Shown here piece after piece: positions 22,201-33,098 of a DNA stretch of 64,000 bases. The stretch's first letter is position 1, and each line of letters starts with the position of its first letter. The position numbers and the translations under genes are program-made. The notes beneath the pieces are model-generated. The model was not told the origin of the DNA, ran no database searches, and was given only the letters and a program-made list of their open reading frames with translations. Source of the stretch: Myxocyprinus asiaticus (lineage: Eukaryota > Chordata > Actinopteri > Cypriniformes > Catostomidae); NCBI RefSeq assembly GCF_019703515.2, contig NC_059365.1, positions 41,808,501-41,872,500 of the forward strand. Reading direction: 5' to 3'.

Positions 22201-23072
22201 CCATGGAGCATGTATCATAGGCTTGGTAATATTCTGATTCACCGTAAGTCGTAGGGGGTGAACAGGATGTTCAGCGATCACATGCCCGCCGGCTCCACAA
22301 TACAAACACAGCCGCTCACGTAATCGTCGTTGACGCTCAAGTGGGGACAGTCTGAAGGAATCGAGTTGCATAGATGCTTCAACTGATTCTGGAGGGCATA
22401 GGTAACGGTGTGCAGGCGGGGATCTCAGGGTAGTCTGTTCACTGATGCAGGTCTTCATCCGATGGGAGGCACGTATGGAAAGTTGGATAAAGCTTTCGAG
22501 GCCGATGGCATCATCATGTGCCACAAACTGTAGCCGCAAGGATGGTACCAGTCCCTGTCTGTAGGTCCTCAGAAGGGCCGGTTTGTTCCAGCCACTCACG
22601 GCCGCTAGTGTACGGAACTGCAGGACATAGTCAATTATCGATCTCTTTCCTTGTTTAAGGTGATACAGTTGTTCGGTCACCGATGAATCACCCACGAGTA
22701 ATCAAAAGACTTCCTTGAAGTGCTTGAAGAAGGCATCCAATGACTGAGTGACTGGACCATCCTGATGCACGTCTGGAAAGTAGAGAGATGACGTAAGCGA
22801 TCTTGGCTCTATCCGTCGCAAACCTTTGAGACTGCATCTCGAGCATCAGCGAACACTGCAAAAGGAATCCGCTGCAATCCTCTGCCGCACCTGAGTAAGG
22901 AGATGGGTTAACCATGGGACTGACTTGATGGCGGTGCGGATATGGAAGGAGAAGAGGAACTAGCATTCGAGGCTCCCGGTGGTATGATGCCTCGATGAAG
23001 CTCGTTGACCAGATCCTCTAAGATGGTGCTCGTTGGTGGTGGTGATCGGTGGGAAGTCCCCGCTGAGTCCAT
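22200..23072 (-). pseudogene. Ty3/Gypsy gag, frameshifted
   Basis: The likely start is the ATG at 23072-23070 (MDSAGTSHRS), only about 20 bases inside the 5' LTR. Capsid-like text follows: NPSPYSGAAEDCSGFLLQCS and YVISLLSRRASGW in frame 22688-22966, then YVLQFRTLAAVSGWNKPAL in frame 22063-22695, so there are at least two frameshifts. Near 22300 is a CCHC-type zinc knuckle, LCLYCGAGGHVIAEHPV, in which the last Cys has become His. Gag would form the particle core. Confidence 0.88.
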
Positions 23073-23090
23073 ATTGGTGGTCTGTTCTTC

Positions 23091-23614
23091 TGTCACAGAG
23101 AGAAATCTCAGAGGCAGAGGGTTGGACTCAGTCATGGGTTTTATTGATAAAGGGAAAGGGTAAGAGGTGAAACAAACAGGTGAGGTAATCCAAACACTGG
23201 TATGGCACGAACAGCAGGTGAGTAAACTTCAAACAGGGTATTGTGACAATGAACAGATGAAGAGAACACTCACAACAGTCTTTTGGTCTTTGTAGAATAT
23301 GTTGCAACACAGAGGAATAGATACGTTGCTGGAGGAATATGCAGAGGATGAAACAAGCAGTAATCATGGGCACAGGAAACAAACAACAAGGTAAGTATTT
23401 CAACAGGTAAGTATAGAAGGGCTAGGGAGTCCGTAGTCTTTGTGAGAACATTGACGAGAACAGACAGTGACTTAGAGTGTGAGCGGGGTATATATGCAGT
23501 CCATGATTGCCGTTCTGATGACGTGCAGGTGCGGGTAATTAAGACTCAGGGGAGAGTGAGCGCAGTGCCGGCAGTGAGGGAGAGGGAGAGAGAGAGCCCG
23601 GTGGATCCGTGACA
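23091..23614 (-). repeat. 5' LTR of the Ty3/Gypsy element
   Basis: It has the same termini as the 3' LTR (TGTCACAG ... GTGGATCCGTGACA on the plus strand) and is collinear with it throughout, with scattered substitutions and small length differences in the GAGAGG stretch. A primer-binding site complementary to a tRNA 3' end is not obvious in the roughly 20 bases between it and the gag ATG. Confidence 0.93.
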
Positions 23615-23762
23615 GTAGGGTTGTGTTTTGTGTTATTTTGTGCAGCTTCTCTGCTTTGTTGGGGGATTGTTTGTAATGTTTATTTGTGCAGCAGCATGTC
23701 CACATGCTTAACTCTGTATATCTGTGTATGTTCTGGTAGTAGCAAGTCGCTGTACTTGCTCT

Positions 23763-23784
23763 GCAGCAGCAGCAGCAGCAACTT
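23763..23784. repeat. (CAG)n microsatellite
   Basis: About seven CAG/GCA units in a non-coding context. Confidence 0.9.
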
Positions 23785-24142
23785 CTAGTCCATCAAGACC
23801 AATATCCTATCAGTATGTCATACATTAACATGCTAAAAAATTGTCATGACTCATGATCAATGGTAGGTTTTTTGACTTTGTAATACCTTCCTCTATCTTA
23901 AAAATCAACTTACCTACAAAATATTTATATACATAAAACTGTAGGATTGACGAGTTTCATTTTTGAAAATGATGGAAATGCAACAGAAATTTAGAATGAC
24001 CCAGTAAAAAAAAAAAAAAAAATATCTGGGAATCTAAAGCTCAGATTTGCATGTCTATATTGCTAAAATGTCATATTATGCAGCTATAGTTTCTTTTCAC
24101 TCTGCTTTATGGTTATTAGATGTTCACAGTTATTTTTTTTCC
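23785..24142. other. No gene seen
   Basis: AT-rich, with an 18-base A run near 24006. No element boundaries found. Confidence 0.4.
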
Positions 24143-24276
24143 CCTGTCATTTGACACACTTGTTTCCAGAGCAACTTACTTTGCATTCAAAGTATACAGT
24201 GTAATGTTCGTCTGGGAATCAAACCAACAGCCTTGGCATTTTCAGCACTACGCTCTACTAGTTGAGCTACAGGAAT
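24143..24276 (-). mobile_element. tRNA-derived SINE (V-SINE/DANA-like style)
   Basis: On the minus strand the head reads TGTAGCTCAACTAGTAGAGC (A-box) and GGTTTGATTCCC (B-box). A short body follows, then 'taagttgctctgga', a variant of the conserved 'taagtcgctttgga' core found near the 3' end of fish V-SINE-type elements. This is a different family from the SINE at 15399. Confidence 0.75.
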
Positions 24277-24871
24277 GTAAAGCAAGCAGTTTGTAAAGTG
24301 TAAAGCAAGAATTGTGTGCTGTTTAAAAGGGCTGATCATTGATACAATTGTGTGATTTATGGTCAGAATCCTGCAATTACCATAAAAAACACACTTTCTA
24401 TTCAGACATTAACATTTCTCTCACCATCACTTAGACTGACAGTTTTGGTCAAGCTACTCAAACAATTTAGCTAGCTAAGCTACCAACTACTCAACAAAAA
24501 TATTAGTTAAGCTAAGCTAAAAGCTACACCTCAGAGAAAGTAGCAAGTTAAGCCATGGCACTGTATAATGCAATACAGTAGGGTGCAATATGAAATGTAT
24601 GTGCATGTAAAAAACAACAACATGTAAATTGATATTTATACATGCTACATATACAAACCCATGTGTTCAAAATGAAAAATCACTATTTTTACATTTTATT
24701 TTTTATGTTTATTCTACTACATCTAGAAACCCATGTCCATTTGAACATTATTTCCTTTGCACATTCCTGTATAAAAACCTCATACATATACTATTCATCT
24801 TATCCTGTAATTCTGTGTCTAGCTGTTGTATTTCTGTATGTAGTAGATGCTTCTAAACAGAGGCCAAATTC

Positions 24872-24873
<2 letters not shown>

Positions 24874-24922
<49 letters not shown>
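24874..24922. repeat. (GT)n microsatellite
   Basis: A pure GT run of about 48 bases, followed by a short GA run. Confidence 0.97.
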
Positions 24923-24931
<9 letters not shown>

Positions 24932-24944
24932 CACATCTGGGCAA

Positions 24945-25290
24945 TAACAATATGATATCTGATGGTATCAGATGGTAATACCACGGTACTTTGAAATACA
25001 AGTACCATATTTATGTACTATTCTGCATTTACATGGTGATTCAAAATACTTCAAAGAATACCATGTTACTACAATTGTAATTTGATATATGATTATCATA
25101 TGCATATACTGTACAATTGAATTTAAATGGTGCTTCAAGATAATTCAAATAATACCATGGTACTACTATGGTACATTACTAGCCTATATGATTAACTTAT
25201 TCATATACCATTGTCTTAACATGGTGTTCCCAGGTAATGGTACATGTCAAAAAAACATGGTAAAGTCATGGTACTTTTTTGATGTGTTTT
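24945..25290. repeat. CCATGGTA-rich diverged repeat, locus 1
   Basis: Words such as 'taccatggtac', 'accacggtac', 'aacatggt' and 'tcatggtac' recur irregularly on both strands every 20-60 bases. Similar loci are at about 30860-30960 and 62025-62370. No coding potential. Confidence 0.6.
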
Positions 25291-25850
25291 CATGTAGGCT
25301 ACTAAATGTTTTGATACTCTTTTGGTGATGTCTTTACCTGCAGTGCTGTTCACAAGATGTAAACTTAATAAAGACCTTCTTCATCACTGGCAAATGATAG
25401 GACGCATTTGCAGGTTTTGTTTCCATTGATTGTAGATCCACTGTAACCAGCATTGTCTTTATTTTCCGTATTTTAAAATATTCCGTGAGCGTTTTAGCAA
25501 GTGAGAGCGCACACAAAATGATTCAGCAGCGCGCATGAGCTTTCTGAGTCATTCAGATTGAATCGTGAACAGATTCAGACCACTTTGCTATCCCATGGGA
25601 CCAATTCATTGTAAAGAATTGACTCAGATGAGCGATTAATTTGTGAGTCTGACATCTTTAGTTCTGATTCAAAACTGGCGATAGTAAACACCAGGTGAGC
25701 GCATCGCTACCTATTCCAAAATATACTGTAGCTTTGCTACTGAAAAGCTACTTGATTTAAAAACTAGCAAAGCTACCACCTCGCTACTCAAAAATGTAGT
25801 TAAGCTAATAGCTTCACTATTTGTAGTGAAGCTACTGCCCATCACTGCAG

Positions 25851-27180
25851 ACGGACATTATACAACATGATCACACAGGAAATCAACATGCTGCTTCTGA
25901 ATGTTCATGTACTCTGAAGAGTTAATAAAATACGTATTACTCTTCACTGTACAAAACAATTTACAACAAAAAATACAACCCGCTTTTAGTGCCACACTGT
26001 GGATATTTCACCTGGAAACTGCAATTGACCCATGCCCATTTGTTCAACAACAATTCCAGTTTTCAGCAGCAGAACTTTTGACCTGCTGTTGCCAAATTCA
26101 CAGTGTGATCAGTTTGCATTGCAATCATCCTGCTGTTTCTTTTTTATTGTTTTCTTTCCACAAACTCTTCCTTTGTTGCTTTATTGCTGTCCATTATCTC
26201 ATTCCTGAACATATCACAAATGTTGAATCTCTTTATCAATGCTTTCTGATGTTCAGAATTGTTCCTAGAATTTAACCCGATCTTCATTCAGAAATTTTAC
26301 GGCATAGATTTGGTGGAATCAGTCTAAGCTCAAAAGGTTTACTGTAACATGAGGAACTTCACTGTTTTCAATGCAAATGGCAGAGAACTTTGATGTCCTT
26401 CATGCTGCAAAATATCCTTATCAGTTGATGCTGCCGAGCTTAGAGCAAAATACAGTATTAACTTACAGAAAACCCTTTTGGTCAATTTTATTTTGTGAAA
26501 TGTAACGAGACAGCAGACCATTGAAAACAAAAGGAATACAGTTCAAATGAGAAGAGATAAATCCTCACTTTTACAGCAAAGTGACAAACTGGAGCAAAGT
26601 TACTGTACCAGGACTGACTGCAGTTCAAAAGAAGTCTCTTCTCTAATACTGCCTCTTAAATCTGTGTGTACCACAACAAGAAATGTGGCAACAGAAACCT
26701 TTCTAGTTCAATGGGAAAAATGATTACACTGGAACCATCTAGGATGTTTTTGTTGTCAAATATACAGATTTTACACTCCCCGGTTAAATACAACATCTGT
26801 TAGCGGTCGAGTCTTTTTGATTTAAGACTCAAAACTACATCTTTAGTTACCCTTGAACAAGTCTTTTGTTATAGAAAGAAACTTGTTCACAAGTATATCA
26901 GTACAAAACATCCCATGACAAAGAAAAGTCCCAAACAAGACTTCTTTAAAATCTGAATTATTTCTCCTAAACAGTAACAGAGATAAATGGAGAGTAAATT
27001 GAGACTTTTTCTTCAGTCTCTTGCTTGTCAGATTTTTCTCCTGAGAAAAAGTCCCCAATAATCTCTTATGTGACTCGATCCTCTTGAGTTTCAGAAGATA
27101 TCTCAACAAAGTCTCAAAATTTGATCAGATTTGCCCAAGATGGAGCCGAATATCAGCAAGTAACCATTCGAGCTGGTTCA
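25851..27180. other. No gene seen
   Basis: Mostly unique-looking AT-rich sequence. A 124-codon frame at 25901-26275 has no recognisable domain. Text near 27000-27120 ('ttttctcctgag' followed by 'gagtttcagaag' and 'atctcaacaa') also occurs near 17110-17165, suggesting a shared dispersed repeat. Confidence 0.4.
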
Positions 27181-27269
27181 CAACATCAAACTGAATCAAA
27201 CTTTAGTTCCGGGTTGATGAAGTAAGACACACAGCTGAAGTACATGTACTGGCTACGAAGCACATCAAA

Positions 27270-27900
27270 CTATCCGACTCAAAATGAACCGACTGTGCCG
27301 GTCCCACTGACTGTCGAAGTTTGCAGAGGATTACTGAGGACTTACTATGTGTTGAGATGTTAATGGCAGTAGCCAAATAAAACATTTTTAAACCAACAGG
27401 TATTTGTTTCTGCTATTTTTGAATTATCAAAAAAAAAACAAACAATGAAGATCTTGAGGCTTAAGCGCTTATACTCTATAATGTTACTAATACAAATGAT
27501 TAATAATATATTAGTTTTCTAGTTGTGTTTGTATTTTTTATTAGACTTAATGAATTGTGTTGCTAACTGTGATGGACATTTTCAAGAATTTCATTAACTT
27601 ATATATCAGCAACAACATACTAAAATGACAATACATGCAGATGACTGGTAGTCTGACACAGAGTTGGAAATAAACGAGTTGGACTCATACAGGCTGACGG
27701 CTCTTATAAGTTACTAGACTGGTTATTGAACCAAAGCACCTGTTAGAAATGAAAAAATCAAACCTACAGGCAGAATCGATAGACAGCTCTTCAGTCATGT
27801 CCGACTCAAAAAGAACCGAATGAGCCGGTCCCACGAACTGTCGAAGTTCGCCGAGGATTACAGAGGAGTCTGATGTGTTAGCTGCTGATATGAGCATGTG
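27270..27900. repeat. Spaced duplicate of a ~110-bp segment
   Basis: About 27278-27365 and 27800-27895 share 'gaaccga.tg.gccggtccca', 'actgtcgaagtt' and 'gaggattac.gagga' in the same order and orientation. The minus-strand translations also share a short SSVIL..LRQ.VGPA.SV.FESD pattern, but neither is part of a convincing gene. Confidence 0.65.
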
Positions 27901-28002
27901 TGTACCAAAGACATGAACGAGCCTCGGACGAAATGTAAGTTTCTTTAATGACAAACAAAACATACTGGAAACATACTTCTGACTAGTTGTATTAAATAAC
28001 AT

Positions 28003-28534
28003 TTATATTGAAACATGCAAAAACTACAGTCGAGAGACGTAAATGAATTTTACTATTGTTTATTTTGCATGCAGATTGTTTTTTGAATTGTTATTAGCTG
28101 AATCATGGTTTCTGGTGAGCTGATTAAGACTAGTTTATTCACTTTATATGCTTCAGACACATATCCGTGTTTGCATCAGTGTCTGTATTGGGTGCTTTAG
28201 GTGCAAAAATTTAATGTAGGAAATTTATCCAAGATGTATTCAATATTTGTCAGTCGTATTTGACATGCAGGATCACAGAATGAAACACTGATGACAATAA
28301 ACACCATTATTATTGTATCTTAATTGAATAAAAGGTAATAATCAGCAATATGTGTTCACATATGGCTTTATTTAAATGTTTGAGCGTGAAAACCATGACT
28401 CCGGGATGTTAGAATTACGTACTAGTAACGTCATTACGTGGTGATGTTAAAGAACCACTGAATCGGTTTTTGAATCGGTTCACGGAAAGGAATCAAACTT
28501 ACCATCACAAGTTTGATTGCATGTGTCAGATGTT
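28003..28534. other. No gene seen
   Basis: AT-rich with a degenerate 'gaatcggttttgaatcggttc' style stretch near 28460. No gene or element ends identified. Confidence 0.4.
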
Positions 28535-29165
28535 TCATAAATAGACTTATTCATACTCATATTACTCAAAAACGTGAAATAATTATAATTAATTATTACT
28601 AATTCATGATTTATAACAATGCAGCAAAAATAGGTTATTATAGTGAGATTTAATGGAGGGATTATGTCATTTCGCTAAAGTCTGCATTGTGATTATTCAA
28701 TGCAATGTTTATGTATTACTTGTGTTGTCACTGTCCTTGTCATATTGTTGTTAAATGAATAGTGCTACTCCGAGTGGTGTCCTACCTAACCTAGTCCTAG
28801 TTACATAAAGTCCTTTCTAAAAACCCTGTTCAGGTCTTTATGATCATTCACAGCATGTCATATAATAAAGCATGATGACTAATAAACTATACTGAACCTT
28901 TATGGACATAGGCTTCCAGTGTTGGAAACTCCTTAATAAATGCTTCACATGTGTCCACTTTACATTTAAGTAAATTATTATAGGTTATAACATGTAAGGT
29001 AAAATGGCTCACTACTTGTAAGGTATTGCATGAAAGTCAACCTTTTTATTTATGTTGTTATAATTACATGTTAATAATTTATTATGGTTTTGTAAATGAA
29101 TTATTAGTCATTAATGAACCCCTTTATAATCCCTTAACAAATGGAGTATTAACATAAAGTGTTAA
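28535..29165. mobile_element. hAT-like long-TIR family, copy 2
   Basis: It follows copy 1 (4166-4842) over most of its right part: 'cttgtgttgtcac', 'ttcacagcat', 'ccactttacatt', 'gtaaaatgg', 'agtcattaatgaaccccttt' and the end AGTGTTAACC. It also shares an internal stretch ('caatgcagcaaaaatag') with copy 3 that copy 1 lacks. The left end is eroded. Confidence 0.7.
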
Positions 29166-29990
29166 CCACATTTCAAAATGAACAGAACATTGCAAACATT
29201 TCTCAACAAATTCTTCCCAAAAATATCTGGTGTACGCATTAATTTTATAACTCTTATTCTTACTGTATGTCAACAATTGTCTCATTTTTGTCTGTAACAC
29301 ATAAATGAAATCTGAGCCATTTAAGAGCAAGCTCTGAGCAATCCAGTTCTGCTTTGGGATATTATGGTCTTTGTTTGGCATGTAACAGCCTGTTTTCTGT
29401 TTCCTGTACCTCAGTTCCATATTGGCGAACAGCATATGTCATAATTAAAACGATTACCTTTAAAAACTTGCATACACAGTAAATAAAGACGGGAATAAAA
29501 CATATTATGGGAATAAGTTAAAGCAAATGTGAGATGTCTGAAATGGAATATATTAAAAATGTAATTTCAATTTAAATGGCAACATTTCCAAAGGCTCATC
29601 GTCTGCACTGTGAACTCATATTAGACTGATTATCTGGTTAATGGCACTGCTAAAAAGTCCTTAATGCAAAGGCACTGTCGCTCTTTGAAGTATGTGTTCA
29701 GCATTTCAAAGAGTGCCTCTGTGATACACAGATGCAATAGAACGATGATAATAACAGACTACACAGAGAAATATATTCATAACAATGTGTATGACTGAAT
29801 GACTGTTCATTTGTGAAGCAGTGGAGGAGATCTAGGGACCCAAAAACAACCACAAAACCCTTTTTAAGTTATTTTAAACTTATTCTACAAATGGGAACTG
29901 GATGTTATTGGGTGAATTTTAAAACTGTATGCTAGAAACATCATATTTAAAAGTATACTTTCTTTTTTTTGTTCTTCTTCTTCTTTTTTA
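29166..29990. other. No gene seen
   Basis: AT-rich. A 103-codon minus-strand frame (29124-29435) overlaps the end of the hAT-like copy and has no recognisable domain. Confidence 0.4.
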
Positions 29991-29994
29991 CTTT

Positions 29995-30209
29995 TATCCC
30001 CTTTTCTCCCCAATTTGGCATGCCCATTTCCCAAATGCACTCTAATTCCTTGTGGTGGCACAGTAACTCATCTCGATCCAGGTGGTGGAAGGATGAATCT
30101 CAGTTGCCTCCGCTTCTGAGACAGTCAGCCTGTGCATCTTATCTCGTGGCTTGCTGAGAGCATTACCGCGGAGACCTAGCGCATGTGGAGGCTCACGCTA
30201 TTCAAAGCG
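29995..30209 (-). mobile_element. SINE copy, 3' half only
   Basis: Read on the minus strand this is the body and tail of the SINE family seen at 15399 (tail as 'cttttctccccaatttgg' on the plus strand). It stops abruptly near 30209 at 'cacgctattc', so the tRNA-like head is missing and a different GC-rich sequence follows. Confidence 0.8.
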
Positions 30210-30765
30210 GCATCCATGCATTACTCCCCTGTCTGCCCCCCCGGCCTCTCTCCTCTGTCTGCCCCTGCCCGCTTCCCCTTGGCCGGCACTGCTGGAGTCT
30301 GCCCCGGATTCAGAGCCGCACAATCTCATCCCCGCTTTGGACCCGCCTAATACTCTTTCCGCTGCAATGCTGCCCGACCATGTACCCGCTCTGGAGCCGC
30401 CCGACCTCATCCCCGCTCTGGAGCCTCCCTACTCAACTGCCGAACCAGAGCCTCCGGAAAATGCTACCATTTTGGGGCCACCTCAATGTTTTCCACTGCC
30501 CACCCTCCCTTGGTTTGTTTTCCAGTATTCCTTCACTGCTGGTCATCCTCTGGTCTGCCCTGCTGAAGCCCCCCTGGTCTGCACTTTTCCTCCAGCTCTG
30601 CCGGCATGTCGTGATTCTGTCAAAACAGTCTGCTTTGTTTATAGTTCTTTGTTTCAGGATCCTGACATCCATGTTGTGTTTCTTGTTTTTTGTGACACGT
30701 TGTCGCTCTTTGTTGTTGCTCTTTTCCCCAACCCTGACAGTTATCTTTCAATTTCACCACCTTAA
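30151..30765 (+). pseudogene. Pro-rich open frame, probable retroelement relic
   Basis: An open frame of 204 codons whose first 20 or so codons lie in the SINE. The rest encodes imperfect proline-rich repeats of the type ALEPPDLIPALEPP and PALDPPNTL. Such repeats followed by a hydrophobic tail occur in non-coding or gag-proximal parts of several fish LTR elements. I see no catalytic domain. The fusion to SINE sequence argues against a host gene. Confidence 0.4.
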
Positions 30766-31489
30766 ATGAATTATTACAAGTTGTCATAAGACTATATTGG
30801 ATATTACAAAGGTATTATGTCCAAAAACATTGGTAACAAGCATCTTTTGAAAATAAATATTGTACTACATTAAAACTATTGTATCAAATAAAACCATGGT
30901 ACTTTGATATATAACCATCTTCATATACAATGGTATTTACATGGTACTCCACTTAAATTTTTCTAAACGAGCAACTTTTAACGTGCAGACTGTGCATGCA
31001 CCTGGAATTATCTGCACATATTAGTGGATCCACAAGGTGGCAATACTCACATTTGAGCTGTTGCTGTCATGAAGAAATGCTAGAAGAACACAAAATCGCC
31101 GGTAAATAACAGGAGATGAATTTAAAAACAACAACAGTAGATATGCATGTCAAGAGTGTGTGTGTAAGGAGGTCAGGAGATACCTACATTTGTAAAACTC
31201 TGTAAAGGTCTGAAGGAATATAAAGACACCTTTATGGGTCTGAACTCCTGAAGAGAAATTGTCTGGTATCTCATAGCAGTCATAGCATGCATGCGCCAAA
31301 CGCCTGTATATGCACACACCATCAAATGGAGTATACTTTGACAGGCTTGTGTATTCTTCGACTGTAAGCAGGCGCTGAGTGTTCGCGTCAAAAGTGTCGA
31401 TATGTAAACAGCGATGCGTCTCGCCTGACCACATGTGATTGGATCACCTGAGACACATCTTACTACCAGTTGTAAATGGGGTCTTATTC
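30766..31489. repeat. Non-coding, includes CCATGGTA-rich locus 2
   Basis: Around 30860-30960 the words 'accatggtac', 'tacaatggta' and 'acatggtact' recur as in locus 1. The rest (30960-31480) shows no gene or element ends. Confidence 0.45.
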
Positions 31490-32031
31490 AACATTAGTAA
31501 CCTCTGACAATGTACCTTAATGTAAAGTGGACATATATAAAACATTTATTAAGGAGTTGCCAACATTAGAAAACAATGTACAATAAGGTCAGTATGGTTT
31601 AATGGTCATCAGGCTTTATTATATGATATATGCTGTGAATGAGAATGTAGCACCATTCTTTAGACATTAATGTGACAAGGAAATGCACAACCCAAGTAAC
31701 TCAATACATTTCAGAATGATTGTAAACACAAAGAAAAATAACATAATCCCTACTTTAATCTCACTATAATAGTCTATTTTTGCTGCATTGTGACATATGA
31801 CTTTTTTTATTAATATAAGTATGAATAAGTGTATTTATTAAGCATTTATAATGCACTGTAAGTTAAAATGCTCACTATTTGGCAAGTACTGCATGAAAGT
31901 TGTCCTTTTTATTAATGTCATTATAACCTCGTATTAATGATTTATACAGTAATGCATTGGTAAATGACTTATTAGTCATTAATTAACCCCTTTATAAACC
32001 CTTAACAAAGAGAACATAAAAAAGTGTTGCC
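31490..32031. mobile_element. hAT-like long-TIR family, copy 3 (inverted relative to copy 2)
   Basis: The left part matches, in inverse, the copy 2 blocks: 'aatgtaaagtggacatat', 'gagttgccaacatta' and 'atgctgtgaatgag'. The right part holds 'tgcattgtgaca' and ends 'cccttaacaaagagaac...AAGTGTTGCC'. The terminus is one base off the GGTAACACTT end of copy 1. Confidence 0.7.
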
Positions 32032-33090
32032 AGTTGATTTTGCTGAATACATAAGAAACATTGTAAACTGTGATATGTTGAGTTTAATTTATTTGTTTAA
32101 AGAAAATTATTGTATTAGCCTATCAAAATAAATTCTCTGGTGTTTCTAATAGCATAAGACACAGTATTACAGTAAATGAAGCTACAACAAAGAGTCGATT
32201 CAACATTGTCCATTTCCAAAAAAACAAACAAACAAAAAAACAGTATGGACTGTGTGGTGTTTGAGATAACTGTTGTGTGGTTTAATAAGTTCTGGGTTGA
32301 GATGGGTCAACTTTTATTAAGAGCATCCTTCAACTCTGGGGTTTGGACCACACAGTGCGCCAACAGTGCTCAATCTGTGACTTTGTGTATCACAGTTATG
32401 TACCAGAAGCCAAAGAACAGATGTTGGACAATGCCTCATTGGCAATGCACACACAGAAACACACACTTGTGCCATCTGGAAGGGTTTATATGAAGGGCAA
32501 AAACATTACCAGTGCAAGCGGTGAAAATGGGTTTGCCTAATACTCTTACACACATCAGAGAAGGTGTCTTGTGTACGGGCAAACACGTCAGCCCTGTTAT
32601 GTTTCTTTTTCTTTTTCATTTGTGTACATAAAATAAAACCCAATCATGTGGTGTTTATTAGGCCAACAACATTTTATTGGAAATATGATAAAAAGAGACA
32701 TGACATTTACTTGATTAGAAGAACATATTCTTCTCTTTGGGGTGAATGTAATTTGTTTGTGTAAGAAAATGAGGTTTCCTTATCAAGCATTCGAACCAAT
32801 CTGTTTAAATAGTTTTGAAGGCATATTAGCAGACACAGATGTCTTGGATGAATTTGATGACAAATGAGAAATGTTAGTTAATACAGAAATCTCTGACTTT
32901 TAATTGTAGATGTTGGAATCATGAGCACAGTTTGAGACACTAATGAGATCTCTTCTGACCAGCTTCAGAATATCAGAGAGATTTGGGGTGGGTTCTTTTG
33001 ACTCATCCCAGTAAGCAACCAACTACCCAGAACATCCTAGCATTATGGCAGTGAGTTTTGCATGGGCAAACACTTATATTTTCATATATA
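32032..33090. other. Unique-looking sequence; one unplaced open stretch
   Basis: 32301-32540 is open on the plus strand, without an in-frame ATG upstream, and ends at TAA. It reads QQCSICDFVYHSYVPEAKEQ and further polar sequence. It looks more protein-like than its surroundings but I cannot assign it, and a shifted frame over the same DNA is also open. The rest shows nothing recognisable. Confidence 0.3.
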
Positions 33091-33098
33091 TATGCTGG

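Larger units (their letters stand above)
18356..23614 (-). mobile_element. Ty3/Gypsy LTR retrotransposon with chromodomain (decayed)
   Basis: Two LTRs of about 525 bases in direct orientation (18356-18885 and 23091-23614) bound an internal region read on the minus strand in the order gag, protease, RT, RNase H, integrase, chromodomain, the Ty3/Gypsy order. Flanking pentamers are GTTGG (18351-18355) and GTAGG (23615-23619), a 5-bp duplication with one mismatch. Gag begins about 20 bases after the 5' LTR. Every coding segment has frameshifts or stops, so the copy is not autonomous. The LTRs differ at a few dozen places by eye, so the insertion is not very recent. Confidence 0.95.
24430..25850. 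repeat. AGCTA-rich repeat halves bracketing a (GT)n and CCATGGTA-rich core
   Basis: Sequences around 24450-24550 and 25700-25845 are both dense in 'agctac'/'gtagct' words. The right edge reads ...GCTACTGCCCATCACTG, the inverted form of CAGTGATGGGCAGTAGC, a terminus I associate with a fish DNA repeat. The left counterpart was not exactly matched, so the outer boundaries are approximate. Confidence 0.35.

Noticed and set aside
18356..23614. An endogenous retrovirus with an envelope gene
   Set aside because: No envelope-like frame lies between integrase and the 3' LTR; the element ends with a chromodomain, as in Ty3/Gypsy chromoviruses.
24200..24276. A functional tRNA gene on the minus strand
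   Set aside because: A- and B-box similarity is followed directly by a SINE body, and paired stems are degraded.
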